A DNA stretch of 64,000 nucleotides from Kappaphycus alvarezii (GCA_002205965.3 NADL03000763.1:620001-684000), one strand, 5' to 3'; shown: positions 45,303 to 57,884, numbered from the stretch's first letter. Notes: a model not told the origin generated them from the sequence alone. A program made the numbers and translations.

Positions 45303-48300
45303 TCATTCCAATTTGAACCGCACTCTTCGAGCGCCAATCAACTCCGGCTCAGGACTTTCACTCCGTTCCTTTCGTTTTGGTTGTGTTGATGGAGCCAAAG
45401 CCTTCTTGCGCTCTTCTGGGGTCGTCACCTTCTTCAAGTTCCGCAAAATTGAACGGTGCCGCGAATAATCCTTCTGTGCCTTCTCCGCCGACATACTCTC
45501 TTGAGTCGACAAATCCTGGCTGTCATGGAGCTTAAGCATGTCATGTTCAACAGAATCGCGCATTACCAGTCTCTCCACATATATGTCCTTCCTTGACCCG
45601 ATCCGATGCGCACGGCTGATGATTTGCAGCTCCACAGAAGCATCCCAAACAGGCTCCATCAAGAAAATATATTCCACAAAGCTCAGATCTAGGCCAACTG
45701 AACCATGTCTCGTGTTCATTAGCAAGATGCTCTTCGTCGGATCGTTGGCAAATTGTGTAATGCTGTTGATTGCGTATTGGGATGCTTTCTTGATCCGCTT
45801 CTGTTCTACACTTATGTCTCTCGCATTCTTCCACATTTCAATGTAGCAATCCTTTAGCTCCGAGCCTTTCAGCTCAAGTGAAGCAAGGTTCAGGTGATCG
45901 GTGAACGCACTGTGGACAATTACTTTCGGGCGTGTTAACACCGGTCTTGTTTCTCCCGGTAACCACTCTTCGTTCATGGGCAAATTTTTGATTCTATCAA
46001 TCAGGTACGTCATCTTCGCGCTTTTCGTGTTGTCCCAATCTGCCGTCCATCCATCCGGAGAGTACGCACTGGGTTGGAGCTCAATCAGGTCCTCCGGAAT
46101 CCCCATGCTGTCCAGTCGGTATTCCATTCCGCAATTCCGTGCTGTGCATTTCGTCCTGTCCAAGTGCACACAATTTTCACATAAGAAATGCCCACAAGGT
46201 GTTATCATGGGAATCGCTGTCAAATTATGGCAGCGCGCGCAGTGTGCTTTTCTACTCAGAAATCCCTCGGCGATGTCGTGCAGGACACCCGAGTAAATGC
46301 GGGAAACAAAGGCCTTGCCCGCCACGGGATTCGGCAACGGTTTGACTAATCGTGTGTACCCATCTCCATTATCGATGAGGTCCTCCAGCATCTCTGACCT
46401 CTCCTTGAGGTCTCTCTGTTTCTCTAGGATATCCTCGTCTTCAATGTCTCGGAAACTGAGTAAGGGCCAATCCATAGCCGGGTCGTCAAACCTATCCTCC
46501 TCATCAATCCCTGCCTGGTCTCTGAACTTTTCGTACAAAATGTCGAGAGTCTCAACTATTTCACTATGAGTGAATATGGCATCCTGAGTGCCGCCGAAGC
46601 AACTTGCGTAGCGTAAGTTCTGGACAGTCATCTGAGCTAATTTCAGGTTCTTCCTATTAAGGAGGGATTGTTTGTGTTTTTCACTGAACCAGTCAGCCGT
46701 GATCAGATTTCTTCTGGTTAGGCTCACGAGCCAGTTATAACTCTCCGCGGATTCCTTTGTGAAATCCAAGAGAATGCTTTTGATGTGTAGTTTGGATGGG
46801 AGTATGGACTTGTCAGCCCTGATCATCACTTTTCTCAAAAGTGGACGAAGCATCTCGACACCATGTATCCGGTATTGACTATATGGGTCACGGATCCCCA
46901 TCAGCCACGCCTTCTTATCGAATCCGTATGATTCCTCACGAATGAATGTGAGGAGTGAGTGCAAGTGGTCGATATCGGATTTCAAAGTTGAGGGCGTCGG
47001 AGTTCCAGTCATTACCCATTTTATCTCTGACCGAAGCCTTGAGCATGCTTGCGCGAACTGTGACACGTTGCTCGAGGATAGCCTATGACCTTCATCAACG
47101 ATTATACGAAGGAAATGCACCCTCATCAACAAAGGAGCTTCGTCGCGCATTTCGTTCGCAAGTTGACCGACAACCTCAAAAGGGACAAGGACAATGTCGT
47201 AGTTGCTGGCCAAATCCTCAACTGAATCCGGTAAGTCTGCTGCCGAGGCGATATGGAGAAGCGCCAGTCTGTTTTTCTCGACATGCCGGCGAATTTGATT
47301 TAGCCAGTGATCTGTAAGGACGTTCGGGACGACGACAAGCGTCGCATGTGACAGGAACACGGTTTCATACGCTTCCTTTGCGCTTATGGTCGGGACTGAG
47401 CCAACACCTTTCCCCTTCTGAAAATGCGTAATTGGTACCACTCTCCTACTTGATGATCTTCTCGCTTCCCTCTCTGAGAAAGGAAATAACTTGGCACGGC
47501 GAGTGCGTATTTTCTGTTCTGCGTCATCACCGAATGACTTGAACCTGCCGCCAATTTCCTCGTGAAAATACTTCAACGTCTTCTCAACCCCCCTATGCCA
47601 GTACTGCTTTGTCCAGATTTCCTTCTCTTTTGGAGGCAATGGCATTCGGCCAAGGGTCTTCATGACTAAAGATAATGACGTAATAGTTTTCCCTAGACCT
47701 GGTTCATCACAGAACAACCCACCAAGAGGCATAGGCAATTCCGGCATCTTCCCCAACCTGAGTACACTGCCATCCACCAGATCCACTGCCAAAACGACGT
47801 CCGGACTCCCCTCCAGCTGGATCCTGTTCAACATCGGCATGGGCACTGTCCTTCTCCTCCTGGATTCCATTCTGATCATCTTCCCCAGAGCTGTTAACTG
47901 ATGGGGATAAAGTCTCAATTTCATTCCGGGCACGACCGGCTTCATAAACTCATACAACAATGGATCTGCCATTGACAACCTGACGCAATCCAAAGGACGC
48001 AACTTTGAGACGATATTGAGCAAAATCTCATCGGGAAGACCCAGGAATTGGCATGGCTTTCTGATTACACTCCTTGCTTGTGAAATGGATTTGGTAGTGT
48101 TCTCGGCTTCGAGGGAACATTCTCGAAAGATGCGATCGAGGCCAAAGGTGGTGCGCTGATTGCCGCGAGTTGCCGGCATACAAGCGGCTGCACAGCCGAC
48201 GAACCCGCAGAGATCTCGCGAATGGTCGATGGTTCCTGAGGAGTTGCCTCTGAGGCGGAAATAATGCCAGAAGACATTGCGTAGAGCATCTGAGGGGCGG

Positions 48301-48650
48301 ACGACCTCCGCAACTGAATCTAGGGAGGCTCTGTCAATAGCAATTTGAAGCGTGGCTGTTAGGGCAGGGTTATTGATAGCGAGAGTCAAACGAAGAGCAG
48401 AGGTACGGGACGTGTGAGTTCGGATGATGGAAAAGATGCGTATCGCGGCCGGTGACGGCGAGGGAGGAGGTTCGTCAGGGGAGATTCGAAGCTGCTCGGC
48501 GTTGTCGAAGGCCCACTTGTTGAACAAGGTGCGGGCGGTGTGAGAAAAAGAAGGATTGTCATTGACGTGTTGGTGGATGGAGGGCGATGAAAAGGGCCAA
48601 AATTCAATGCTGGCTATTGGGATTTGGTGAGAAACGGAGAAAGTTGTCAT
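45303..48650 (-). CDS. SNF2-family ATPase with F-box-like and RING domains
   Basis: Single exon, 1115 residues. An F-box-like segment is at about residues 200-237 (LGLPDEILLNIVSKLRPLDC). The SNF2 N-lobe follows with Walker A GLFCDEPGLGKT (311-322, Lys321) and the Walker B box IIVDEGH (about 516-522, DEGH instead of the usual DEGH/DEAH variants), and MTGTPT near 547. A RING finger sits at 804-840 (CARC, CGHFLCENC, KCTARNC). The C-lobe has IVHSAFTDH, GSVGLDLS (984-991) and QIISRAHRIGSRKD (1009-1022). The F-box/SNF2/RING/helicase-C order matches plant-type SNF2/F-box helicases. Such proteins remodel chromatin or act in DNA repair, with the RING offering possible ubiquitin-ligase activity. No HIRAN domain is seen, so it is not a typical Rad5/HLTF. 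Confidence 0.93.
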   Translation of the reverse strand: MTTFSVSHQIPIASIEFWPFSSPSIHQHVNDNPSFSHTARTLFNKWAFDNAEQLRISPDEPPPSPSPAAIRIFSIIRTHTSRTSALRLTLAINNPALTATLQIAIDRASLDSVAEVVRPSDALRNVFWHYFRLRGNSSGTIDHSRDLCGFVGCAAACMPATRGNQRTTFGLDRIFRECSLEAENTTKSISQARSVIRKPCQFLGLPDEILLNIVSKLRPLDCVRLSMADPLLYEFMKPVVPGMKLRLYPHQLTALGKMIRMESRRRRTVPMPMLNRIQLEGSPDVVLAVDLVDGSVLRLGKMPELPMPLGGLFCDEPGLGKTITSLSLVMKTLGRMPLPPKEKEIWTKQYWHRGVEKTLKYFHEEIGGRFKSFGDDAEQKIRTRRAKLFPFSEREARRSSSRRVVPITHFQKGKGVGSVPTISAKEAYETVFLSHATLVVVPNVLTDHWLNQIRRHVEKNRLALLHIASAADLPDSVEDLASNYDIVLVPFEVVGQLANEMRDEAPLLMRVHFLRIIVDEGHRLSSSNVSQFAQACSRLRSEIKWVMTGTPTPSTLKSDIDHLHSLLTFIREESYGFDKKAWLMGIRDPYSQYRIHGVEMLRPLLRKVMIRADKSILPSKLHIKSILLDFTKESAESYNWLVSLTRRNLITADWFSEKHKQSLLNRKNLKLAQMTVQNLRYASCFGGTQDAIFTHSEIVETLDILYEKFRDQAGIDEEDRFDDPAMDWPLLSFRDIEDEDILEKQRDLKERSEMLEDLIDNGDGYTRLVKPLPNPVAGKAFVSRIYSGVLHDIAEGFLSRKAHCARCHNLTAIPMITPCGHFLCENCVHLDRTKCTARNCGMEYRLDSMGIPEDLIELQPSAYSPDGWTADWDNTKSAKMTYLIDRIKNLPMNEEWLPGETRPVLTRPKVIVHSAFTDHLNLASLELKGSELKDCYIEMWKNARDISVEQKRIKKASQYAINSITQFANDPTKSILLMNTRHGSVGLDLSFVEYIFLMEPVWDASVELQIISRAHRIGSRKDIYVERLVMRDSVEHDMLKLHDSQDLSTQESMSAEKAQKDYSRHRSILRNLKKVTTPEERKKALAPSTQPKRKERSESPEPELIGARRVRFKLE

Positions 48651-51600
48651 GGTTGGTGGAAGGAGATGGAGAAGTTGAGTTGTGGGGATCGGTGGAGTGG
48701 TTGTGAGTGGGGGACTCGGGAGTGGTGGGGATGGAGAGAGGGCGAGGGTGAGTTTAAATAGGTATGCAGGGGGGGTCAGGGGTGGGGAGGAATGTAGCTG
48801 GTAGTGGTTGTGATATGTTTGGGTGTGGAGGGTGTCTGTTAGGGATACCGAAGTATCTCGGCGTGCGTTGCTCGGGAACAGACGCGGGATGTAGACAGCA
48901 CGTGTGCAAGCATATCCAGCCTTTGGATTTCATGACAGGATTCGGGTATAATTTGGTCATACTCGGGATCTCACGAGCATCATTATCAAAAACCAAAAGC
49001 TTGAAGTGTATCAAAGGACGCTGAGTTGTCTTTTGGCAATCTCTTGCCGTGTCTGCAAAACTCGAATTAATGATAATCAAAAGACGCACATGCTGTACTT
49101 TTTAACACAATTCTTGTACAGTGCCGTACTCTCCAAAATTATTTTTATGTACAATTTCAGCACCATCGCAAGCATCGCCCTGTGGTTACTTCTTGGTTAC
49201 TGACACACCCTCGCATGTCCCCGTACAAAATCAGTTACCGCAGGAAACTATTTCAATACAATACTTTGCCATTCCTTGCAATGCCTCCACCTTGAAATTC
49301 AAATGCTTGTTCATCCTTGAGAGACCATCGAATAACAAATAAACAGACGAATCCGTTACGTTCTGTACTCTAGTGTACAACATTTCTCTGTCTCGGACAG
49401 GCCACTGAAACACGCGCCGTGTGTATCTTTTCCCAGGCAATGTCTCCACATTAGGTCGAGCAGTCTCGTACAACTGCAAGCAAGTTTCTGTCCAGAAATA
49501 AGCAAAAATTTCGGTCACTTGTTTTGTCTACAGATTGACTTGCACGTCCGAGTCTTCGGGGACATTGGTATTGAAAAGTTTACTTTCAAATATGGCGTAC
49601 AAGGTCGAGCCCTCCAGGCTTTCAATGACCGAGTATTTTGAATTTTATCACCGAGATTTATCACAACCAACCTACGGGTGGATGAGATCAATCTTGGTAT
49701 TGACATTTACATTAAAACAAACGGCAGCCTCCTAGGGACCAGCTTGGGATTCTGGGTTTGGAAAACGGTCTTTTCTTGCGGACAGTCTCTCGGTTTTTGT
49801 ACCATAGTAGTTTTACTGTGATAGAAAATATGTAGAATGACCAACTTCACAGGGTTTGGCATTTCTGCATATTTTATGTTTATGTCAGCGAGTTGTTGAT
49901 AGCCAATTCTTGGCATTGGGTCCCAAATAAAACTAATAGTCTTTCTTGTAGTTTGATTGTTTTGATGGTTTTCAATTATGGGGTTTTGGAACAGATGCCA
50001 ATCACCCGCCGACTGAACGACCGGATTATCCTTCAAGCCAGCCAGCCGGTATTGGCACTGACTCGTGACCGTCGGGGTCCCGGGTTACACAGTACTACTG
50101 TACAGTGCTGTACGCTATCCGGAGAAATCCATCATTTGCAGAGCACAGAAACATGTTTAATAATTTCCGTACTCATCCACATTATGTACACGTGTATCGT
50201 ATAGTACGTACTGTGTGTATCGTATTCGTACAGAAATTGTTCAAAATGCCGATAAACTTCACTGTTCCGGGCAAAATTGCCTTTTCTAAATTCTAAAATG
50301 TGCAGTGTGCTCTGTTAGATCAAAGTGTTTGTGCTGTTAGATCTCAGTGTTACCGTCGAAGACTGTGACCAACACAAGCCAAGTGTCTGAAATCAACTGC
50401 AACGCTTCCTACTCGCACAAATCGCTGCTACCATCCTTGAATATTCATGTTTAGCAATCAACGACCGCAGACCAATGGCCGAATTTCCAGGGGTAGTTCC
50501 CTCGAAAACCGGTGACTGGGGCCTTGCATTCAGTAATTAATGTATCTGAGAGGCTAGTAAACATATTATTATTGAGTGAATAATCCGGGATGAGTGCAGA
50601 TCTAATAAGAAACTGAGATAGTTCCTTGTAGTTTAGCTTGCAATAAAACAAACTGTTGTCAAGATTTGCTTGCCAAGGGTGACAATCTTCCACGGTATGT
50701 GCTCAGCAGCTTTATTCCATTGCGCTATTTAGAAAATTAATGCATTGTAAATTATTGGCGTATGTCGATTAGTATGAATCCCAATAATTTTAGGTAACAA
50801 TATACCCTTTCCCCTTGTTTGCCGAATTCAGTGATGATAGTCCCGACTGAGACGGGTCTTGTTACGTTTTCGAGTCTACCAGACAGGGATCTAATTACCC
50901 TACCAACGGGAACAGCCGTATGTAAATCCAAAGCTGTTTGACTTGCAAAACGACATTGAATATGAGTTTTAGAAATTTGAGCTCGCACAATTGAAATTCT
51001 CGTTTGAGAACAGGCCAAGAGGTCCCCCAATCTGATTTACCATAGTTCAACCAAACGCGCATGCAACACAAGTTGAAAATCATTCAGCCCCTCAACTCTA
51101 CTCGTTTAGTAGCCCATCCCTCGGCTACCAGATCTTTTTCAATTACAAGTGTGATTTCCCTTTCTCTCTTACGTCTGTAGTCTTCGATAAAGCGGAGAAT
51201 TCCTTGGGGCCCACTCTCATAATTTTATCAGAAACTTTAACTTTCACCACATGCAAAGCACAAAGCGGACATTCGTGGGAATAGAAATATATTCTGTCCC
51301 CAAGCACTGGTGCGATGCAGAAAGAGCCGCGATTCTGCAGTTAGCCTGGTGGAAAAACGTTGCATTTTTCTGTAAGCTGAAAAAAGAATACGTTCCTGTC
51401 CTGGTTGCAGTCGGTGACAGTGATCTGGAGTATCATGCCTACAATGGCAATCTTAATGGCTATACAATTTGTACCAATTGTTAAAATGGTATACTTTTTG
51501 GCTCTTGTATCATTGCCCAATTTTTCCCGTCAGAGTTTCAAAGAGCAACTTCATTTCTCGTAGGTGTCAAACATCGGCGCTCATTCCAGTCAGACCCCTG

Positions 51601-53269
51601 CATGACTTTTTCACGTATTTTCGATTGGTTTTTCGGGCCATGTTCGAGCCAACTAAATCCTCATCGTTGCACCAGAGGAGTAACTGGGGGGAGAGGGTTG
51701 GGAGAATTAATTTACTGACGCCCAGCTTTCTGCTTCTTTCTTACTGTGGGAACCTTTTGTTGATTTTTAATCAATTGCAAAGTGGCGTGACATAGTGCTG
51801 GCCTCCCCATGGCAACCTAAATTGCACCAACCGTGAACTGCTTGAAGTTGAATCATCATAGAACGGATGGAGGTTTCGTTTTAAGGGACAGATATCTCCT
51901 GAACGGTCAAGATATCTTCTCCACATTCGCTTCGAAACAAACGCTGTAGCCAATTCCATCAAAATTACCGGACTAAAAGCAACAGTAAACTTGGGTTTCA
52001 AGATTTGAGGAGCAACTACCACCAGACAAAAAGAATCAGGCCATAGCTAAGTCCTGATGCTCATCTTCACAGCTTGCAGTAGAAAAGTAAAGGAAAGCAG
52101 CATTCAAACTTTTACTTTCAAGGACATGCTCAGAACTAATAATTTCAATATTGTTAATCATTACTATCCAATATGCTGCAAATGACAACTTGCTCAAGTT
52201 GCAACCTTAATCTGGCACCTTACCAAACCACTTACCGTATCACAATTTCAAATGTTACTGACTCTGTACCAGGAAATTTCCTTTACTCTGTAACCGAAAT
52301 GATTTGTCGATTTGCATCCAACAAAGCCATCGAGGACCACAACCGAAATGTGAGAAACTATGAAACCGGTACATTCACACGAAAAAAGGGCGTTGCATAC
52401 AAAGCATGTCTGACCGCTCTTGTTCCAGTGAGATGTGCAATGTCAAAAAAGGATGTTCGATATTCTGCATACGTCGCTCTGCAAAAAAGGCGCGGGCATG
52501 ATTGTAGAGGTCATTTTTGCGGACCGCGGGTGGAATTAGTTTTTCAGGAATGGGCTTCGGAAGCTGGAAACTTTTGCCCTCAGTACTACCAGGACGTCGC
52601 TAGTCGGCATCAGTCGCTGACCATAGCCTCCCGCCGCAAAAAGATGAAATGTAGGCCCAAGGAACCAGCGAGATCAAAGTGCTACTACCAGCGGATTGTT
52701 TAGGAACGCTGATCACGATAGGTAGATCTAATGGGGCTATATTCTGCAGCAATGTTTATTACGAAAGCCATTTCACTTTCTCCAAGGCATGGCAGCCAGG
52801 TAGACGTCCTCTACTTTCTTGATCAACAAGGCTAGCGAGCGCGCTGTTATTGTTCTGTAAAAATGGGAAGAGATCTGCTATAGAAGAACTAGGCAGCAGC
52901 ATAAGGAGAATGGCCGTCGAGAGTAAAAGGATATCAACACGGAATTGAAAAAGTAGCCGTTGCGTTAAATATGGAGACATTGTACCAGGCACAATGCGTA
53001 CTTGATGATAGTTGATCTTCCTACAGTTTGTACAAAATGGGTGAAACAGTAACGAATTCATCCGCGGCATCGCGCGGGGGTACTACACTTACGACGGTGT
53101 GATGGGTCGACGCATGTATCAGCTCCTTAACTGTGTCAGATGGCTAATTCTGTTTTTATCACGGATGTCTAGTTTTGCAACGCTTCAGGCCCTGAAAAAA
53201 AACTAAAGTTGGAATAGGGTGGCTGACCTCTGCGTGTTGCAGGGCACAACATACAGTTTTACAGACGCC
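48651..53269. other. Mostly non-coding interval, no recognised gene
   Basis: Short frames on both strands without motifs. 48651-48800 is purine-rich and probably the SNF2 gene's leader. GTAC-type palindromes occur near 49117 and 50090-50113. One 176-codon open frame (52173-52703) is listed separately. Otherwise I see nothing to annotate. Confidence 0.4.
52173..52703 (+). CDS. Hypothetical 176-residue Cys-rich protein
   Basis: Open frame starting MLQMTTCSSCNLNLAPYQTT and ending KCYYQRIV. It has about ten Cys, with a C-x2-C near the start, and a basic C-terminus (SRRKKMKCRPKEPARSKC). No family is recognised and no neighbouring gene supports it, so it may be chance or an exon of a decayed gene. 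Confidence 0.25.
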   Translation: MLQMTTCSSCNLNLAPYQTTYRITISNVTDSVPGNFLYSVTEMICRFASNKAIEDHNRNVRNYETGTFTRKKGVAYKACLTALVPVRCAMSKKDVRYSAYVALQKRRGHDCRGHFCGPRVELVFQEWASEAGNFCPQYYQDVASRHQSLTIASRRKKMKCRPKEPARSKCYYQRIV

Positions 53270-53465
53270 GCACACGTGGACATAATTGCGTAGCTACGGT
53301 GAACCTCTGACACAGATGAGTCTCACTCCCGTCCAGCATCCGCTGCGAGACGGACCGCTGCCGTGTATCTCTCGGCGACCTTGGATGTGGTCTTCAGAAC
53401 GCAATCATGCGGTCTTGCATTGCTAAGCTGGTTCTGTTCCGCACTCTATAATAATAATAATATTT
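53270..53465 (+). mobile_element. Retroelement-like 3' end with (ATA)n tail
   Basis: A GC-richer stretch with several short inverted repeats ends in CTATAATAATAATAATATT at about 53446-53464. Such 3-base tails are typical of non-LTR elements or SINEs. The 5' end is not visible. Confidence 0.4.
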
Positions 53466-53589
53466 ACTCATCTGTCGTTTCGAGAGTACTGTACACTGCC
53501 TGACCGCCTACTAAGATTAAGATCTAATCGGATGATCCACATCGGTCACGCGCATTGGAGCGCGCGAAATGATGGCCATCGCTACCGTG

Positions 53590-54042
53590 CACGTGGCCGA
53601 TTTGTACTGGACTGTACCGCTCCGACACGTTGCTTGAACCAATGAATATCCCGTTTTTATTTGGCTTTGCTGTAATAGGCAAGTGATTGCTGTACAGAGC
53701 TGTACATGTTCACATTGAGAATATTGTACGTATTGTACCGTACCACTGTACTGTACTCTACCGTACTGCACACCGTACAGTACGGTAGAGCATGGTATTT
53801 TGAAGCCGGGTTGTACACAGTAATCCCGGTAACTGTAGTAATTTACAGTACTGTAAGATACTGTAAAGTACAGTACTGTACCGGTTTGAACAGGCTGTAC
53901 ATTACAGTGCGTACAGTTCTACGGTACAGTACATTACATACATGTTGTACTATTTGATACAGTACACATCGTTCAAGGTCACGGGGTGCGACTCGCATGT
54001 CTGACACTATTCAACGCTGTAATTTACAATACAGTACTGTAC
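53590..54042. repeat. Dense block of TACAGTACTGTA-type palindromes
   Basis: More than ten GTAC-centred TGTACAG/CTGTAC words in about 450 bases, including TACAGTACTGTA at 53844-53855, 53869-53880 and 54030-54041. This is the densest such patch in the window. Confidence 0.8.
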
Positions 54043-54054
54043 GCCACTTGCTGT

Positions 54055-54130
54055 AAGGGGAAATTTTTGGGTTATTTTAAGATATGGAAGACGTGGTCGG
54101 TTGTATCACGCTGCTAGTCGTTGTGCGGGG
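54055..54130 (+). repeat. Direct repeat, copy 1 (partner 55074-55151)
   Basis: Starts AAGGGGAAATTTTTGGGTTA and continues with GTGGTCGGTT and GCTAGT. Matches 55074-55151 at most positions. The 940 bases between could be a small element whose ends these are. Confidence 0.6.
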
Positions 54131-55073
54131 TGTAAGGAGTACACATATACTGTACACTACAGATGATACTGGGAGTTATTTGGATATGGATGTGCCCGCG
54201 CAACCACTCCATCCTCCCCACGTCTGCCACATACACAAGTCCATCACTTCTGCTATGTATGACATCATTCTGCGCTGAGCAGTGAAGCTACCCTAGGCCG
54301 TAGATGTGCTCTTGTCGTGTTTCTCTCTCCTTTCAAGGAGCTAATCTCCCATGCATTCCTCGAAACCACAAAATAAGAATTGCACTTTCGCCGATACTGC
54401 TCATGCTGCTCATGCTGTTATGGGCAGTAAGAAATTCTCTCACTTGAAACGACTACTGCAGTCCCGAAAAAAGCAGCGAGCTCGAAAATGTCGTGTCACC
54501 GAGCGTTTGACCTAGTTAGCATCCAAATATGTTGTCTAGTCCCGTGGTGCGTGTTCCCTATCGTTTTTATGCCAGCGGCAGTTATTTGTCGCTTCCATGA
54601 CAGTTTCGTGAGGGATCAGCTCCTGTGGATAGTGTGCCCCGAGTTAACCACAGAAAGGGATGCTCGGGAGTGAAAGGCAGAAAGCCAGGGAGAGAGCGAG
54701 GTTACCAAATCATAGAAAAAAGAAAGGGTTGAAACAACTGTACAAGGCCTTCGATTTGATTCAAATCTTTATCAAGCCGAAAAATCTTTCTCCCGACAGT
54801 CATCATCAAAATGCGAAACCTTCTCCTTTTGAGAAGGTATCGAAAACCCATTTTTGTCGTCAAAATTTCGGAACAAAGATCCATCATTTAACATTGAATT
54901 TTTTGAACGAGATAGGAGTCTCCTACAATCCAGACTCCAAATTTGAAGCATTGAATTGCTTCGTTCAGGTCTATAGTCACTTTATCTCGAAGTAAGAGTC
55001 GTGGAAGAGCCGTGAAGCTCAAGAAGACCCTCGCAATTGCAGTATCACGTAAAATTTGTTTCATTTTAAATCA

Positions 55074-55151
55074 AAAGGGGGAAACTTTTGGGTTATTTTA
55101 ATGCACGGAAGATGTGGTCGGTTATATCCACGCCGCTAGTGTGTTATGCGG
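55074..55151 (+). repeat. Direct repeat, copy 2 (partner 54055-54130)
   Basis: Same start (AAAGGGGGAAACTTTTGGGT) and the same GTGGTCGGTT/GCTAGT words as copy 1. The enclosed segment has no recognised gene. Confidence 0.6.
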
Positions 55152-57682
55152 GATAAATCGTAACTGATGGGTAAAACTACATGACCTTCCTTACAGGGCC
55201 GGCTCAATGCCAGCGAGCAGGCATGCCGCGTTAGACATGACGGCCGCGGCAGCGTGCCTCCCTACATCAAAAGTGAATTGAGACGTTCTATGTGTATGCA
55301 TTTGATTGCTTATGCTATGCCAAACTTTCCTCCAGAAACAGATCCGAATCACATATTAAACTGATTGCCAAACTCTTATTATATCGTTAGCGCAACAGTT
55401 TCGTAACAATATGATACACATTTTATCTCAAAGAATAGCGTACAAATCACAACGACGTGCAGCAACCCAATGGAAATGGTACAATCCGTTCCGTGGCGAT
55501 TTATTGAGAGGCGGAGCGATGGAGAGTGTTTCGTCTTTTTTGAAGGGCGAGGTATGTGACCCAGCAAAGCAGCTGAACGATAATATTCGTTAACTGCAGA
55601 TTTCAATGTGCAGAAACGTGCCTAACCCCTCGCACAGTCCTACGGCGACAGCGGCAGTTAAATACAACAGCGGGAGTTGATCGGCTGGCGGCAGACGAGC
55701 TACTCAGTACAACATAAAATCAAATGAAAGTTCGCAGAATAGGTAGATATAGCAATTTAGAGATAATCTTTACTCTTTACTTATCTTGAGTGTATTTGCA
55801 TGCAATTGAACATGCATTACAGTATGTGCGCGCACAGTACCATCCTTGAATAATGTAAAGCGATAACACTTTTGGCCACAAAATCGATAAAGAACCCTAT
55901 TTGGTCCGTAAGGCATATTCATTTCACTCGAAACTGTTTGTTTCAGATAAAATCTCAAAACAACTCATCATCAAACTGGGTTTGCCTGAAATGGGGAAAG
56001 GTTGGGTTCTTAAATATTTGAAAGATGCAAGTGGCTTTGTCGCATGATAGTCCGTCAGGTAGCTGATGTTATTGACAACTGCATTTTCTGAAAAATGTTA
56101 GACATATAAGAAGAAGACGCAGCAGAGACGCTTGCAAGTTGCCGTGCGTCTAGGTGCAGCTAAAAATTGGCGTATTTGGTAGAAGATAAGGGAGCAGGGG
56201 GCAAAATTATGGGACTTGAATGGTTTCACTGATTGACTGGGCCGCGAAACGGGGCCTAGAACAACGATTTTGGTAGTATCTTTCGCGATCGGCAATGGAC
56301 AGCCATTATCCTTGTTAATTTACTTTCATTCTCCCTTACCGTGGCTACGATTTCTCGACCCCGACATTTTCCGTCGCCGAAGTCGTTTGCGGGGCAGAAA
56401 TTTGTCGATATTAGTGAAAATTTTTCACGAGCGCCCCTTTTTAACCGCAATGCTTACAAGAGAGGGGTATTACTTGAGAATTAATGTCGGGACATATTAT
56501 TTTCCCAAGATCTCCCATCAGCAGTGGTGAACGGATGGAATTTGGAGAATTAATCGGCGCAAATAGATGGATAGCTGCAAATGAAACAGGCTAAAACCAT
56601 GTCGGATGACAAAAAACACCCAATGAAGCTGATATAAAACAGTTTGTACAAGAAAATTGGGCGGGTTCAGGTAGCGGAGAACCTGAATTTGAAATTAGGC
56701 TTTTTCTACACCCATGAAGACATCAAGTATAAGCATTGCTTGCCCGCGTTTCGTACGAAGTATATATGGATAAAAATAGAAACAGCAGTGAGAGAAGATG
56801 CGTTTATCATGAGCATCCAAATGCGCGTGAAAATTCTGCTTTCTGCGGAAACGAAACACCTTGTTCTGTACCTACATCTATTGGAAGCAGCACACGCGTT
56901 CAAGCTAGGTGTAGATGTTTTGCCTGTTTCATTAATTTAGAGATCTATTTCGTTAAATGTAATAAGAATTTTCGCATTTACCTGATCGTGTTCTCGCTGT
57001 TGGCGGCGGTGGAGACGCGAGAGGGCCTTAGTTTGGAGCTACCTCCGGTTCTTCGCTATGCACCTAGCGCGTTCTTGAGGTTCTTCAATACCGGAATCTG
57101 ACGTTTTTCCTGCACAGAACTAATTGTTGAGACGGCAGCGTCCTAGCTTTTGGACCTCTATTAGACTTTCCGTATGCAGTGAATCTCCTCGGGCATTGTC
57201 AGACACGTGGAACTTCTGGACCTGGAATACGACTGTGGTCAAAGTAGTGCCGCCAATGACGAGGAATCTCAATTACATCTCAATTAATAGTGAGCTTACG
57301 CAAAAACAGAATTCTGAAAGGTCTTCAGAAATAGGTAGTATGATAAATTTCTGAAAAGTATTTCTGAAATTATTTTTCTGAAATTTGAAAACGTGTTTAC
57401 ACATGAACTGGCGCGAAAACTCCTACTGCACGATCTTTATTTCTCACAACCATTTCTCACGGGTCTTCACTAACTGGTCACATTTCAGCAATTTACCTCA
57501 CGACCTCATTCCAGAATTCTGCAATTGAATTAAAGACTGTAATTCTATTGCTGAAATTTGGCAGTTTCATTTCTGAATTCTTTGTGCGTAAGCTCTCTAG
57601 TGTACCAAACTGAACTAGGATAATCCCATGCAAGATTTACCTGAACACATAAGAATTAAAGGGGCATTGTAGGTGGAAGTCA
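55152..57682. other. Non-coding interval, no recognised gene
   Basis: Only short frames without motifs. Mostly AT-rich. Ends at the left direct repeat of the DIRS-like element. Confidence 0.4.
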
Positions 57683-57884
57683 TTTCGTCGCGTGTAGAAC
57701 GCGGTTTATGTGCATGAAACGCATGTCAGTGCACAGCGAGGGCAAGTCACTGGACTTGTGCCACGAAGCGCACGTGGCGCACGTGTCCTACGTGGGCCCT
57801 GCTATATTCCACTGCTTGCTGTGGCCTTATAGTGGTCGCGAGGCAGACCCGGCTGCTGTGAGTCGCGGGTATGCCTCTCTCTTT
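57683..57884 (+). repeat. Left 202-bp direct repeat of the DIRS-like element
   Basis: Starts TTTCGTCGCGTGTAGA and ends TATGCCTCTCTCTTT. Aligns without gaps to 60634-60835 with roughly 25 differences, giving an old insertion. Confidence 0.85.

Noticed and set aside
45538..47901. Plus-strand frames inside the SNF2 gene
   Set aside because: They are antisense shadows of a long conserved coding frame.
45303..48650. Rad5/HLTF orthologue
   Set aside because: No HIRAN domain is visible in the N-terminal part, where an F-box-like segment lies instead.
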